Part shown: positions 33,551 to 42,406 of the stretch, in pieces | Position numbering within the stretch: position 1 is the first letter of the stretch | Layout: each line of letters begins with the position of its first letter | Assembly (NCBI RefSeq): GCF_000526395.1 | Contig: NZ_JAFZ01000001.1 | Span: 62,001-126,000, forward strand | Reading direction: 5' to 3' | Source: Aminobacterium mobile DSM 12262 | GTDB taxonomy: Bacteria > Synergistota > Synergistia > Synergistales > Aminobacteriaceae | DNA: 64,000 nt | The notes under the pieces: generated by a model | What the model saw: only the letters and a program-made list of their open reading frames with translations | Databases searched by the model: none | Told to the model about the DNA's origin: nothing | Translations under genes and position numbers: made by a program

Positions 33551-35149
33551 ATGGTAAAAAGCTTCTACCCGTGGCAAATAGAGGCATATAAAAAAATACG
33601 GGAAGAAAATGCCGTTCTTTCTGCCCCTACAGGGTCAGGCAAAACTCTTGTTGCCTATCTTTGGTCTGGACTCCTTGATGAAGAAGGGAACCCGCAAATT
33701 CCCGATATATCAAGGGTTATATTTACAGCTCCCATAAAAGCATTGAGCAATGAAAGATATATGGACCTTCGACGTATGGGATTCGATGTAGGGATCGAAA
33801 CTGGCGACTTCAAAAGAAACGAAGAGGCCCCTATTATTTGCTGCACTCAGGAAATCTATACCCTAAAATATACAAAGACTCCTCACCAAAAATTGATTAT
33901 TGACGAATTTCACTATATTTTTGAGGATCCAGACCGAGCGCGGACCTATATAGACGGCATTCGAGAAACGGCCCCCACTACCTCAATTCTCGTCATGTCC
34001 GCAACCTTCAGCGAACCGGGAGCTATCGGAAGGTATTTAGAGTCTATTACCAAACGTTCTTTTGTGGTTTACCAAGGGGAGGAACGGGCTACAGAGTTGA
34101 TTTATACCCCTAAAAAACCCGCTCAAATCTACAATATAAATGATTCCCTCGTCTTTGTTTTCTCTCAGCGAGGAGCCATGGATCTAGCTTACTCCATTGC
34201 AAGAACTCGTCGCCGCATTCCTAAAGATCAACGAACTCGACTCTATGAACTGGCTACGATTCTTGATGTCCCCAAGGTCCAAATGCCTCTCTTATGCGGG
34301 GTAGGAATCTATCATGGAAGCATGCTTCCCAAAGAGAAGCTTCTTGTAGAGTCCGCTTTTCGCGAACGTATTCTCGATGTAGTTGTGGGAACTAATGCTC
34401 TAGCTCTTGGTGTCAACCTGCCAGCAGAAAGCGTTATTTTTGCCCAGCTCGTGCAGTTTCATGACAATGCGCCTATCAGCAAAAACGCATTTTTACAGAT
34501 GGCCGGGCGGGCAGGACGAAAAGGCCTCTTTGAAACAGGATATGTAACATGGCTTTCTCAATCTCCTTGCGAGCATCGAGGCTATGAGACAGGGGACGTT
34601 TTTAAGGAATTGCTCCATATTGACCCAGAAGCAGCTTCAGTCTCTTTACGCCCAGCGTGGGGGCAACTTCTCCGCCGAGAAATACATATTAACGATGAGG
34701 CAGATTATATTAGTAAATATTCTCTCCCTCCTATGGATCCGGCCATTCTCAGAGGGGAACTCCGCCAAGGACTGCAACGTATAGATCGGGCTCTGCGACG
34801 AATGGTACGTCCCCAGCACCGGAAACGATTTAGAACCCTTTTGGCAGAAATTTGGTACGAAGAAATGAGCGCTGATGAAAATCTGGAAATGGCAAGACTC
34901 TTTTTTGCAGAAGAAAAGCCAGAAGCTCTTTTTGCCGCTCAACTTATCGCTCCTTATGAACGAAATTATCTTCAATCTCTTTTAAAAATTAAACGGTATG
35001 CCAATCATCTTCCCCCGGGATATTCTTTCCGCAGCATGAGGGAATTAAATCAGACAGTCGATGATATTGATCCTACAATTTATGGTTTTGAAGAGAAAAT
35101 CAACGAAATCGAAGGATCCTTACGAGGAGACGAACCTCCTTCGTTATAA
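33551..35149 (+). CDS. Ski2-like SF2 RNA/DNA helicase
   Basis: 532 residues. Motif I is APTGSGKT (residues about 25-32), Ia TAPIKALSNERY, II DEFH (with IIDEFHYIFEDPDRA), III MSATF, IV VFSQR, V GTNALALGVNLPAESV and VI QMAGRAGRKG. The DEFH box and the NLPAE/QMAGRAGR motifs place it with Ski2/Mtr4/Brr2-type helicases rather than DEAD-box proteins. A C-terminal helical part of ~130 residues follows; the arch domain of Mtr4 is absent. It stands alone, between two terminators. Its substrate, RNA or DNA, is unknown. Confidence 0.85.
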   Translation: MVKSFYPWQIEAYKKIREENAVLSAPTGSGKTLVAYLWSGLLDEEGNPQIPDISRVIFTAPIKALSNERYMDLRRMGFDVGIETGDFKRNEEAPIICCTQEIYTLKYTKTPHQKLIIDEFHYIFEDPDRARTYIDGIRETAPTTSILVMSATFSEPGAIGRYLESITKRSFVVYQGEERATELIYTPKKPAQIYNINDSLVFVFSQRGAMDLAYSIARTRRRIPKDQRTRLYELATILDVPKVQMPLLCGVGIYHGSMLPKEKLLVESAFRERILDVVVGTNALALGVNLPAESVIFAQLVQFHDNAPISKNAFLQMAGRAGRKGLFETGYVTWLSQSPCEHRGYETGDVFKELLHIDPEAASVSLRPAWGQLLRREIHINDEADYISKYSLPPMDPAILRGELRQGLQRIDRALRRMVRPQHRKRFRTLLAEIWYEEMSADENLEMARLFFAEEKPEALFAAQLIAPYERNYLQSLLKIKRYANHLPPGYSFRSMRELNQTVDDIDPTIYGFEEKINEIEGSLRGDEPPSL

Positions 35150-35194
35150 AACAGGCGAAGAAGTTCTTCTATATTTTTATAAACTTGTTTTTTA

Positions 35195-35238
35195 TAGACC
35201 CCCAGTCATCCAAAAAGATGACTGGGGGTCTATTTTTG
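35195..35238 (+). terminator. Terminator after the helicase gene
   Basis: A 16-bp perfect stem (35195-35210 with 35217-35232, core GACCCCCAGTCATC) and a 6-base loop, followed by TTTTTGTT. It is among the strongest hairpins in the window. Confidence 0.95.
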
Positions 35239-35239
35239 T

Positions 35240-35531
35240 TCAGTTATTTTTAAACATCGTTACAGATATAAATAGATTGAATCTCAAAATCTTAATATTC
35301 CCATTTTCTTTATTCTCGAATTTAGGGCATAAAAATTTATTGGTATACTAGTTTGAGATAAATAAAAGATAAAAACTATTAGCCTCCTCTTTAGGTGATG
35401 ACAAAAAATATTTTTTGTTTTATAAATATCATGTAAACATGCTTAAACACTAGTTTTTTTATCTTGCTATACATTCTAATTACAGACCTGTATAAGAAAC
35501 TAAAAAATCTTTTTTATTGGTGGTATGCCAG
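35240..35531 (+). other. AT-rich intergenic region before the GntR operon
   Basis: About 290 bases with no credible gene. It contains TATACATTCTA (35468-35478), an 11-base string also found on the minus strand in the motif upstream of nhaC (54932-54951). No clear promoter pair can be fixed. No ribosome site of note precedes the GntR start beyond a weak GGTGG. Confidence 0.4.
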
Positions 35532-36206
35532 ATGAAGAATAATAGTTTAGCTTTATCTGTATATCAAAAAATAAAAACCTCCATCCTCTCTCTCGAATAC
35601 CCCCCTGAAGCTATTCTCCAAGAGCGAGTTCTTGCAGACTCTTTAGGGGTAAGTCGCACTCCCGTTCGTGAAGCTCTTCATCGTCTTTCTCAGGAAGGAT
35701 GGTTAAAAATTCATGCCCGAAAAAATATTCAGGTTCGTTCTGTCTCAGTGGAAGACCTCAAAGAAGTCTTCCAGGTTCGACGCACTCTTGAAACAGCTAT
35801 GCTAAATCTTATTTTCAATGCAAAACTCCACCGACAGGCAGCCGATGTTATGAGCGAACATATTTCACAGATGAAAGACTCCATGGACAACCTGTACTCT
35901 TTCATATCTTCAGACCAAAACTTTCATTCAGCGAATTTCTCGGTTTTTGGGAATGTTCGATTCCAAAAATTTTGGAATGCTATCAGCGAAGAAATGATAT
36001 GGCTTGGAGTCATGGCTATGGCCGCAGGGAAAGAGCGTTTTCCCAGAGTCCTTGCTGATCATTCTGTTTTTTGCAGTGCTGTTCGAAATGGACAGAGGCG
36101 GGAAGCCAAAAAAGCCCTACTGGCACATCTCGACGATACAGAATTGATTCTCCATAAGCGCATGGTAGCTATGGATCAAGCTCTATATGACAAAAAAATG
36201 TCCTAA
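35532..36206 (+). CDS. GntR-family (FadR/FCD subfamily) transcriptional regulator
   Basis: About 224 residues. The ATG at 35532 is favoured over an upstream frame start at 35517. An N-terminal winged helix (LQERVLADSLGVSRTPVREALHRLSQEGWLKI) is followed by an all-helical FCD domain with metal-ligand-type residues (SDQNFHSANFS, LADHSVF). It opens an operon with a DUF2848 protein, a nitrilase-type amidase and a TRAP importer, so it is probably the local repressor responding to their substrate. Confidence 0.9.
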   Translation: MKNNSLALSVYQKIKTSILSLEYPPEAILQERVLADSLGVSRTPVREALHRLSQEGWLKIHARKNIQVRSVSVEDLKEVFQVRRTLETAMLNLIFNAKLHRQAADVMSEHISQMKDSMDNLYSFISSDQNFHSANFSVFGNVRFQKFWNAISEEMIWLGVMAMAAGKERFPRVLADHSVFCSAVRNGQRREAKKALLAHLDDTELILHKRMVAMDQALYDKKMS

Positions 36207-36233
36207 TCCAGAAAGGAGGAAAAGGAAAAGCTC

Positions 36234-36929
36234 ATGAATTTTCATAGTATTGCTTTAAGAGATAACGGAAGGTTTGAAGAAATTTGCCTCGAATGGGACC
36301 TTTGTGTAGCCATTGGTTATGCTGGTCGGGATCAAGCCGGTGTTATGGCCCACGTAGAGGAGTTGAGAAAAATTGGCGTCCCTGCACCAGAAAAAACTCC
36401 AAGTATGTACTGGATCGATCCGGAACGTATAACCACTAATACCATTTTATGGGTGGTAGGAAATGGCTGTTCTGGTGAAGTAGAATTTTTTGTTGCTGCA
36501 GATAAGGGCGGCAACCTCTTTATGACAGTTGCCAGCGATCATACAGATCGGGCATTGGAGACCGTCTCTGTTTCAAAGGCCAAGCAAGCCTGCAGCAAGG
36601 TGATTGGAAACGTTTTTTGGAAAATGAGCGATATTCGCCCTCATTGGGATGAAATAGAGCTACGATCTTGGGTTCGAAAAACACCACAAGAAGAGGAGTA
36701 TCTTTATCAGGAGGGAACCCTCGCGAGCCTTCTGATACCAGAACGACTTCTAGAACTGGCAACAGAAGATAAACCTTATCCCGGGAAATTTTCCTATTTC
36801 AGTGGAACGTTACCTCTCAAAGGCGAAATCTGTTACGAAGGCGATTTCAGGATGGAACTGAATGATCCCGTCCTAAAGCGGTCTATAAGCCATACGTACA
36901 CTGTTCGTAGGTTGCCAGATCGGAATTAA
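36234..36929 (+). CDS. DUF2848-family protein
   Basis: 231 residues, cytoplasmic, with AAAGGAGG upstream. The sequence resembles the DUF2848 family (YAGRDQAGVMAHVEELRKIGVPAPEKTPSMYWIDPERIT and GCSGEVEFFVAAD are its recognisable parts). No enzyme activity is established for the family to my knowledge. The position between a GntR regulator and a carbon-nitrogen hydrolase, followed by a TRAP importer, implies a step in breaking down an imported organic acid or amide. Confidence 0.8.
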   Translation: MNFHSIALRDNGRFEEICLEWDLCVAIGYAGRDQAGVMAHVEELRKIGVPAPEKTPSMYWIDPERITTNTILWVVGNGCSGEVEFFVAADKGGNLFMTVASDHTDRALETVSVSKAKQACSKVIGNVFWKMSDIRPHWDEIELRSWVRKTPQEEEYLYQEGTLASLLIPERLLELATEDKPYPGKFSYFSGTLPLKGEICYEGDFRMELNDPVLKRSISHTYTVRRLPDRN

Positions 36930-36941
36930 GGAGGAGTGCCT

Positions 36942-37733
36942 ATGCTCAGAATTGGAATGCTGCAGCTTGATATAAAAATAGGGGACAGAGAAGCCAATCG
37001 CCTTAATATACAAAAATGGTTAGAACGGACTCTTACCCCAACGGAGATTCCGACAGCTATTGTCCTTCCAGAGATATGGGACGTAGGTTACGCATTGGAA
37101 CAAGCTGAAGAGCTTGCAGACCCTGAGGGGAAAGGAGCCGCACATTTTCTTGGTGAGTTAGCACGCACATATAATGTGTGGTTTGTAGGAGGGTCTGTCC
37201 TAGCCAAGAGTGGGAATAGGTTCGTTAACCGCGCCCAAGTTATTTCTCCGGAAGGTGAACTTATTGCTTTTTACGATAAGGTACATCTTATCGGCCTTAT
37301 GGGCGAAGATACATATCTGGCCCCAGGCAAAAAATCTTGCCTCTTCTCCATCGATGGGACAAAAGCTGGGTGTGTTATTTGTTACGATATCCGCTTTTGT
37401 GAATGGCTTCGAACCTATGCCGTTAATGGAGCCGAAGTACTTTTCGTTAGTGCAGAATGGCCTACTGTGCGTATTGACCACTGGGAAAATATCCTTCAAA
37501 CAAGAGCCATCGAAAATCAGATGTACGTTGTGGCATGTAACCGTGTGGGGACATCAAAAGGGACCCTTTTTGGTGGATCCTCTATGGTGATTGATCCTTG
37601 GGGACAGGTTGTATATAAAGCAGGAGACGGAGAAGAAGCTGGCTTCGTCACTATTGACACGAAGAAAGTTGAAGAGATACGCACCTATATGCCCATCTTT
37701 AAAGATAGAGTCCCTGAAATCTATCTGAAATAA
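36942..37733 (+). CDS. Carbon-nitrogen hydrolase (nitrilase superfamily amidase)
   Basis: About 263 residues from the ATG at 36942, which follows AAGGAGGAG. The catalytic Glu-Lys-Cys triad is visible: Glu in VLPEIWD, Lys in FYDKVHLIG and Cys in CVICYDIRF. The second Glu near the active site (WPTVRIDHWENIL) is in its usual region. It resembles omega-amidase/YafV-like and carbamoylase-like members that hydrolyse small amides or N-carbamoyl compounds. Gene context with DUF2848 and a TRAP importer suggests an imported amide or carbamoyl acid as substrate, which is inference. Confidence 0.9.
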   Translation: MLRIGMLQLDIKIGDREANRLNIQKWLERTLTPTEIPTAIVLPEIWDVGYALEQAEELADPEGKGAAHFLGELARTYNVWFVGGSVLAKSGNRFVNRAQVISPEGELIAFYDKVHLIGLMGEDTYLAPGKKSCLFSIDGTKAGCVICYDIRFCEWLRTYAVNGAEVLFVSAEWPTVRIDHWENILQTRAIENQMYVVACNRVGTSKGTLFGGSSMVIDPWGQVVYKAGDGEEAGFVTIDTKKVEEIRTYMPIFKDRVPEIYLK

Positions 37734-37805
37734 CATGGGAGGCACAAGCAGGAGCGGCACTATGCCCACTGTTTTTATATCCATATTGTGAGGGGGTACG
37801 TAAAA

Positions 37806-38792
37806 GTGAAGAAAATTGTAGCAATGTTAGCAGTAACGATGTTGTTCGTTCTTTCCGGTACTTCTATGGCAGCAGTGGAGTTGAAATTTGCCCATGGAGG
37901 AAGCCTTGAACACCAATATCAGATTGGCGCAGAATATTTTAAGAAATTAGTTGAAGAAAGATCTAATGGAGAAATTAAAGTAAATATTTTCCCGCAAGGA
38001 CAGTTAGGAGGCAGTGAACGTGAACTTCTTGAAGGGGTTCGCATGGGAACGATCGAAATAGTTTCTATTGCTGCCGGAGGAGCTCTTCCAAGCTTCGTAC
38101 CAGAGTTTCAGGTTCTGGGGATTCCCTACCTCTTCCAATCTAGAGAGCAAGTCTATGCCGTCCTTGATGGTGAGGTTGGAGATGAACTCGGTGCCCTTAT
38201 GTTGGGGAAAGGCTTCCAGAATCTTGCTTTCTGGGAAGTTGGTTTCCGTAACTTCACAAACAACATTCGACCTATTGAAAAACCAGAGGATATAAAAGGT
38301 CTAAAAATCCGCGTTCAGGAATCAAAAAGCTGGATGGAGTTTATTAAAATGCTCGGTGGTATCCCCACACCTATTTCTTTCGGTGAACTCTATAGCGCCC
38401 TTCAGCAGAAAGTAGTGGACGGACAAGAGAACCCCATCGCTACTATTTATTCCATGAAATATTATGAGGTTCAAAAATATCTTACATTAGATGGCCATAC
38501 ATATGAGGCTGCAGCTATTATTGCTAACCCCAAATGGTTCAGTTCTCTCTCTGAAGAGCATCAGAAAATTATTAAAGATGCTGCCAGAGATGCAGCTACG
38601 TACCAACGAGAAAAACTTTTTGAGATGGATCAGGAACGCCTGGATTTCATACGCAAAGCTGGTGTAGAGATAGTAGAGAACCCCGATAAGGAGGCTTTTG
38701 CCCAAGCAACAGCAGACCTTTACAAAGTTCTCGATAACGTTCCTGAAGAACTCATCAACAAGATTAAGGATGCTGCGGCGAAGGTAAAATAG
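37806..38792 (+). CDS. dctP: TRAP transporter substrate-binding protein DctP
   Basis: About 328 residues. GTG 37806 follows GAGGGGG. A signal peptide (cleavage after SMA) precedes a DctP domain: FAHGGSLEHQYQIGAEYFKKLVEERSNGEI, IFPQGQLGGSERELLEGVRMG and GLKIRVQES, whose Arg normally binds the substrate carboxylate. It delivers an organic acid to DctQM. The neighbouring amidase suggests an amide-bearing acid. Confidence 0.92.
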   Translation: MKKIVAMLAVTMLFVLSGTSMAAVELKFAHGGSLEHQYQIGAEYFKKLVEERSNGEIKVNIFPQGQLGGSERELLEGVRMGTIEIVSIAAGGALPSFVPEFQVLGIPYLFQSREQVYAVLDGEVGDELGALMLGKGFQNLAFWEVGFRNFTNNIRPIEKPEDIKGLKIRVQESKSWMEFIKMLGGIPTPISFGELYSALQQKVVDGQENPIATIYSMKYYEVQKYLTLDGHTYEAAAIIANPKWFSSLSEEHQKIIKDAARDAATYQREKLFEMDQERLDFIRKAGVEIVENPDKEAFAQATADLYKVLDNVPEELINKIKDAAAKVK

Positions 38793-38801
38793 CTTTTATC
38801 A

Positions 38802-38828
38802 GGTGAGGGCTTTTGCCCTCACCCTTTT
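38802..38828 (+). terminator. Hairpin between dctP and dctQ
   Basis: GGTGAGGGC (38802-38810) and GCCCTCACC (38815-38823) with a TTTT loop, followed by CTTTT. It sits inside the operon and probably reduces dctQM relative to dctP. Confidence 0.75.
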
Positions 38829-38868
38829 CCATTTTGCGCTCGTCGTCGCGCTAGAGAGGTGACCTCTA

Positions 38869-39342
38869 TTGAAAAAGATCGAGCAACTTTTTTCTGTATT
38901 AACTGGCATCAGCCTTGTTGTTCTATTCCTCGTCACTTTTGCACAGGTGATCCAACGTTATGTATTTCAGATGCCCATGCCATGGGCAACTGATGTTATT
39001 CGTATTTTTTTCGTCTATTCCGTTTTTTTTGGCATGGCTGTAGGGCTCTTTAAGAAATCACACCTCAACATCGATGTGCTTTTACAGGTTTTCCCTTCGA
39101 AAACCCGCCCTTATTTCGACCTGATCTCTAATGTGGTGATTTTTATCTTTTTGGCATGTTTGCTTCGCTACAGCATTCCCTTTATGCAAGCGAACGCTGA
39201 TCAATACACTCCATATCTCATGTTTCCTATGAGTTATGTTTATGCGGTCATTCCAATTACTGTATTAAGTATGCTTATTTTTCTTACTATCGATTCCTTT
39301 CAAATTGTGGGTGGCTTCTTCAAGCACACCCCCAAGGCTTAG
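38869..39342 (+). CDS. dctQ: TRAP transporter small membrane subunit DctQ
   Basis: 157 residues, TTG start after AGAGGTGAC. Four membrane helices. The DctQ signature lies in the first half: QVIQRYVFQMPMPWATDVIRIFFVYSVFFGMAVG, followed by KKSHLNIDVL. It pairs with DctM 12 bases downstream. Confidence 0.9.
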   Translation: MKKIEQLFSVLTGISLVVLFLVTFAQVIQRYVFQMPMPWATDVIRIFFVYSVFFGMAVGLFKKSHLNIDVLLQVFPSKTRPYFDLISNVVIFIFLACLLRYSIPFMQANADQYTPYLMFPMSYVYAVIPITVLSMLIFLTIDSFQIVGGFFKHTPKA

Positions 39343-39354
39343 GAGGGGTGAACT

Positions 39355-40626
39355 ATGGGTTGGATTCTTGGTCTTTTTGCTATATTTCTTGTGGGGATCC
39401 CCATCTCCTTCTCTTTGGGCTTCGTCACGCTTGTAGGGTTGCTCGGAACATCTTTACCATTAGAGGTTATTGTGCAGCGAATGTTTACGGGCGTAGACAA
39501 TTTTGCCTTTATCGCTATTCCCCTCTTTATTCTCGCTGGAGATCTTATGGCAGCTGGAGGAATATCGAAAAGGCTTACTAACTTCTCTGAATCTCTTGTG
39601 GGACATTGGCCAGGCGGGTTAGGTATGGTCACCATCGTAGCCTCTATGATTTTTGCTGCCGTTACCGGATCCGCTATCGCTGCTACTGCTGCCATCGGTG
39701 GCATTCTCATATCGGAAATGGTTAATAAAAATTATTCTCCGGCATACTCAGCAGCTCTCGTTGCCACAGCAGGATCCATAGGCCCCATTATTCCACCAAG
39801 CATTCCCTTAGTCGTCTATGGTGTTATTGTTAGTGCTTCTATCGCCAAACTCTTCATGGGCGGAATCGTTCCAGGAGTCCTTATGGGCATCTTTCTTATG
39901 ATATCTAACTGGTTCATCAGTAAACAGCGAGGATATCAAGGGAGCAAAACTCGAGCTACTGTCGCAGAGCGTCGAGCAGGACTTAAAGATGCTATTTTAG
40001 CCTTGCTCATGCCCATTATTATCATTGGAGGTATTATTGGCGGCATCTTTACTCCAACAGAATCAGCAGCAGTAGCTGTTGCTTATGCCCTCATCGTCGG
40101 TGGATTAGTTTATAGAGAGCTTTCATGGAAGAAAATATGGAAAGCGTTCGTGAATGCCGCCATTATGAACGGTATTATCTTGACGGTGCTTATGACTGCA
40201 AATCTTTTTATATGGTTCATGACCGTAAAAATGGTTCCTCAAGAAGTAGCAGCAACACTTATGTCTCTTGTACACAGTAAATGGGGAGCTCTTTTTATCA
40301 TTAATATAGTATTGCTTATCGCAGGGACCTTTATTGACACAACGAGTGCGCTGACTATTTTTGTGCCACTATTCCTTCCTATAGTCAAAGCCTTCAACAT
40401 CGACTTAATACACTTCGGAGTGGTTGTGGCTGTAAACCTCACTATTGGAATGTGCACTCCACCACTTGGCGTGTGCCTTTTTGTGGCATGTGGCATTGCA
40501 AAAATAACTATACGGGAGATGCTTAAAGATCTTTGTATTTTGCTCATACCTTTATTGATACTGCTGGCACTCATCACGTATATTCCAGCTACTGTTACGT
40601 GGCTACCTAACATTCTCGGACTTTAA
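39355..40626 (+). CDS. dctM: TRAP transporter large membrane subunit DctM
   Basis: 423 residues with about twelve membrane segments; GGAGGGG lies before the ATG. Family motifs: PLFILAGDLMAAGGISKRL, the Na+-site region AAVTGSAIAATAAIGGILISEM, and IGPIIPPSIPLVVYG; a second half repeats the fold (GTFIDTTSALTIFVPLFLPI). It drives Na+-coupled uptake of the DctP-bound solute. Confidence 0.94.
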   Translation: MGWILGLFAIFLVGIPISFSLGFVTLVGLLGTSLPLEVIVQRMFTGVDNFAFIAIPLFILAGDLMAAGGISKRLTNFSESLVGHWPGGLGMVTIVASMIFAAVTGSAIAATAAIGGILISEMVNKNYSPAYSAALVATAGSIGPIIPPSIPLVVYGVIVSASIAKLFMGGIVPGVLMGIFLMISNWFISKQRGYQGSKTRATVAERRAGLKDAILALLMPIIIIGGIIGGIFTPTESAAVAVAYALIVGGLVYRELSWKKIWKAFVNAAIMNGIILTVLMTANLFIWFMTVKMVPQEVAATLMSLVHSKWGALFIINIVLLIAGTFIDTTSALTIFVPLFLPIVKAFNIDLIHFGVVVAVNLTIGMCTPPLGVCLFVACGIAKITIREMLKDLCILLIPLLILLALITYIPATVTWLPNILGL

Positions 40627-40637
40627 GGAATTTTCTT

Positions 40638-40672
40638 CGGAGGGAAGGGAGATATTATCCCCCTTCCCTCCG
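40638..40672 (+). terminator. Terminator of the TRAP operon
   Basis: A 12-bp stem CGGAGGGAAGGG / CCCTTCCCTCCG (40638-40649, 40661-40672) followed by GTTTATATT. Confidence 0.75.
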
Positions 40673-40729
40673 TTTATATTCTCTTCCTCGTCTACAGAAT
40701 ATAAGGGAAAAGAAAGTAAAAAAAGTTGT

Positions 40730-41572
40730 CTAAAGCCTGATTTTTTTCAAATTTTTTTGTGCAAGGACAATTGCAGAGATAGTAGCCGCCATAGATTCAA
40801 ATTTTTTAGAGGCATCCCCCATTACTACAACAGAACGCTCCATTTCGTCAGAAGTTTCCGTTATTTGAAGAGCACCGTCAGTCATTGTATTCCGCACTTG
40901 TTCCAAAAAAACCTTATTTTCGGTTAAATATTCTGCAAAAGACGTTAAAGAATCTCGAATCGTTTTAAACATGCTTCCCACTCGCTGGACACTCTCTACG
41001 GCTTCATTAACTGAACGAGATATTTCGTTTACCTTAGATGTGATATTTTCAGAGGCGACTTTAGTTTCCGCCGCTAACTCCTGAACATTTTTTGCGACAA
41101 TAGCAAAACCCCGCCCATGATCCCCAGCTCGAGCTGCTTCAATAGAGGCATTGAGGGCTAGGAGGTTCGTTTGCTTCGCAATTCTCTGAATTTCCCGAGA
41201 CATTTTTTCTACCTCTAGAAAAGATTCCAACGTCCCGGAAGTCGTATGAACGGTACGATCCACATCGTTACTCATTCCTTCAAGATCCGTGCCAGAACGT
41301 TTTAAATCTTCCATAAGTGTCTGGTTCATTCTATGAATCTCTTCCATGCTCTTTTGAGTCTGCTCACTCTTTTTTTCAAAATCTTTCACCATTTCTCCAA
41401 GAGAAACGTTCAATCTTATAAATTCTTCCGCTGTTTCCGAGATCTCTCGTTCCACCTGCCGAACACGTCTCACCAACACTTCGTCGAGTTGAGTCATAAA
41501 GGAATTCATCATAGTGTCGGCAAAAAAAGCCGTACTCAACCGTCGAATAATGTCTTCATATTTTTTATCCAT
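40730..41572 (-). CDS. Soluble chemoreceptor (methyl-accepting chemotaxis signalling domain)
   Basis: About 280 residues from the ATG at 41572 (a G-run ribosome site lies upstream); no transmembrane segment. The central part is the MCP hairpin tip: EIQRIAKQTNLLALNASIEAARAGDHGRGFAIVAKNVQELA, the highly conserved CheA/CheW-contact region. N- and C-terminal coiled-coil arms flank it. The first ~60 residues (DIIRRLSTAFFADTMMNSFM) may dock a partner. The gene directly follows an ODP-type diiron protein in the same operon. A receptor without its own sensor domain beside ODP recalls the Treponema denticola pair in which ODP senses O2/Fe for chemotaxis. Confidence 0.88.
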   Translation of the reverse strand: MDKKYEDIIRRLSTAFFADTMMNSFMTQLDEVLVRRVRQVEREISETAEEFIRLNVSLGEMVKDFEKKSEQTQKSMEEIHRMNQTLMEDLKRSGTDLEGMSNDVDRTVHTTSGTLESFLEVEKMSREIQRIAKQTNLLALNASIEAARAGDHGRGFAIVAKNVQELAAETKVASENITSKVNEISRSVNEAVESVQRVGSMFKTIRDSLTSFAEYLTENKVFLEQVRNTMTDGALQITETSDEMERSVVVMGDASKKFESMAATISAIVLAQKNLKKIRL

Positions 41573-41613
41573 TAGAATGAATCCCCCCCCTTGTTGAGCA
41601 TATGAAGCATCCC

Positions 41614-42384
41614 TTAGGCTCCGTATATTGTTCCGAGAAGATCCATTCCACACTGGAGATTTTCGAACCAGGAAAGAAATTTCTTCACGTCGTTACCCTT
41701 GATAACAGCTCCGTGTTGTGGCGCAATAGCTGCTATATCCAAAGAAGAGATTTGTTTCACCCAGCGTCGACAAACATTGTTGGAAGCCATGTACCGTTTA
41801 TGAAATCCCTCCATGTACTGAATATGTTTTTCAAAATTTTCTACCACGGGATATCGGCCATTTTGAGGGAAAATCGCAGCACCAATATCTCCCGTAAAGA
41901 GAATCCTCGAGGTAGGGTCATAAAGGGAAAAAGCCCCCGTCGAGTGAAGGAAATGAGAAGGAATCAGCTTCATAGTCCGGCCATTGGAAAGAGATATGAC
42001 GCCGCCCTTATCAGGGATAGCTGTAATCCTTCTATGATCGTATATTCCAAAGTGAGGAAGGAATCGGGTCCAAAGCCCCGAAATATAAACCTGAGATCGC
42101 TCTGTCATAGACAACCAGAGAGTAATGCCAGACGATACATCTGGGTCTTGGTGAGAATAAAAAATATGTTTAATGTCTTTAAGCTCAAAGAGTTCTGCCA
42201 CGTTGGCAAGTACTCTGGGAAAAACATGAGCCCCACCTGGATCGAGCAATACAACGTCCTTACCTGAAAGGATAACGTATTGATTCGTCTGGACAACTCC
42301 TTCTTCTTCCTGTTCTTCCCATCCGAGAAGATAAAACTTGTGATCTTCCTGCTCATAGAGCGTGATGGAACTTTGATGATCCAT
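41614..42384 (-). CDS. ODP-type diiron metallo-beta-lactamase-fold oxygen sensor
   Basis: About 256 residues. AAGGAG lies before the ATG at 42384. The metallo-beta-lactamase fold has the diiron motif SHQDPDVSSG (His, Asp, Asp) in place of the HxExDH of FprA flavodiiron proteins, then IPSHFLHSTGAFSLYD (His), LFTGDIGAAIFP (Asp bridge) and IAPQHGAVI (His). It lacks the flavodoxin domain, so it is not an O2 reductase of the FprA type. This pattern fits the ODP family (oxygen-binding diiron protein) studied with a chemoreceptor in T. denticola. Here it lies 41 bases upstream of a soluble chemoreceptor. Confidence 0.83.
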   Translation of the reverse strand: MDHQSSITLYEQEDHKFYLLGWEEQEEEGVVQTNQYVILSGKDVVLLDPGGAHVFPRVLANVAELFELKDIKHIFYSHQDPDVSSGITLWLSMTERSQVYISGLWTRFLPHFGIYDHRRITAIPDKGGVISLSNGRTMKLIPSHFLHSTGAFSLYDPTSRILFTGDIGAAIFPQNGRYPVVENFEKHIQYMEGFHKRYMASNNVCRRWVKQISSLDIAAIAPQHGAVIKGNDVKKFLSWFENLQCGMDLLGTIYGA

Positions 42385-42406
42385 GAAGACCCACTCCTTT
42401 ATTATG

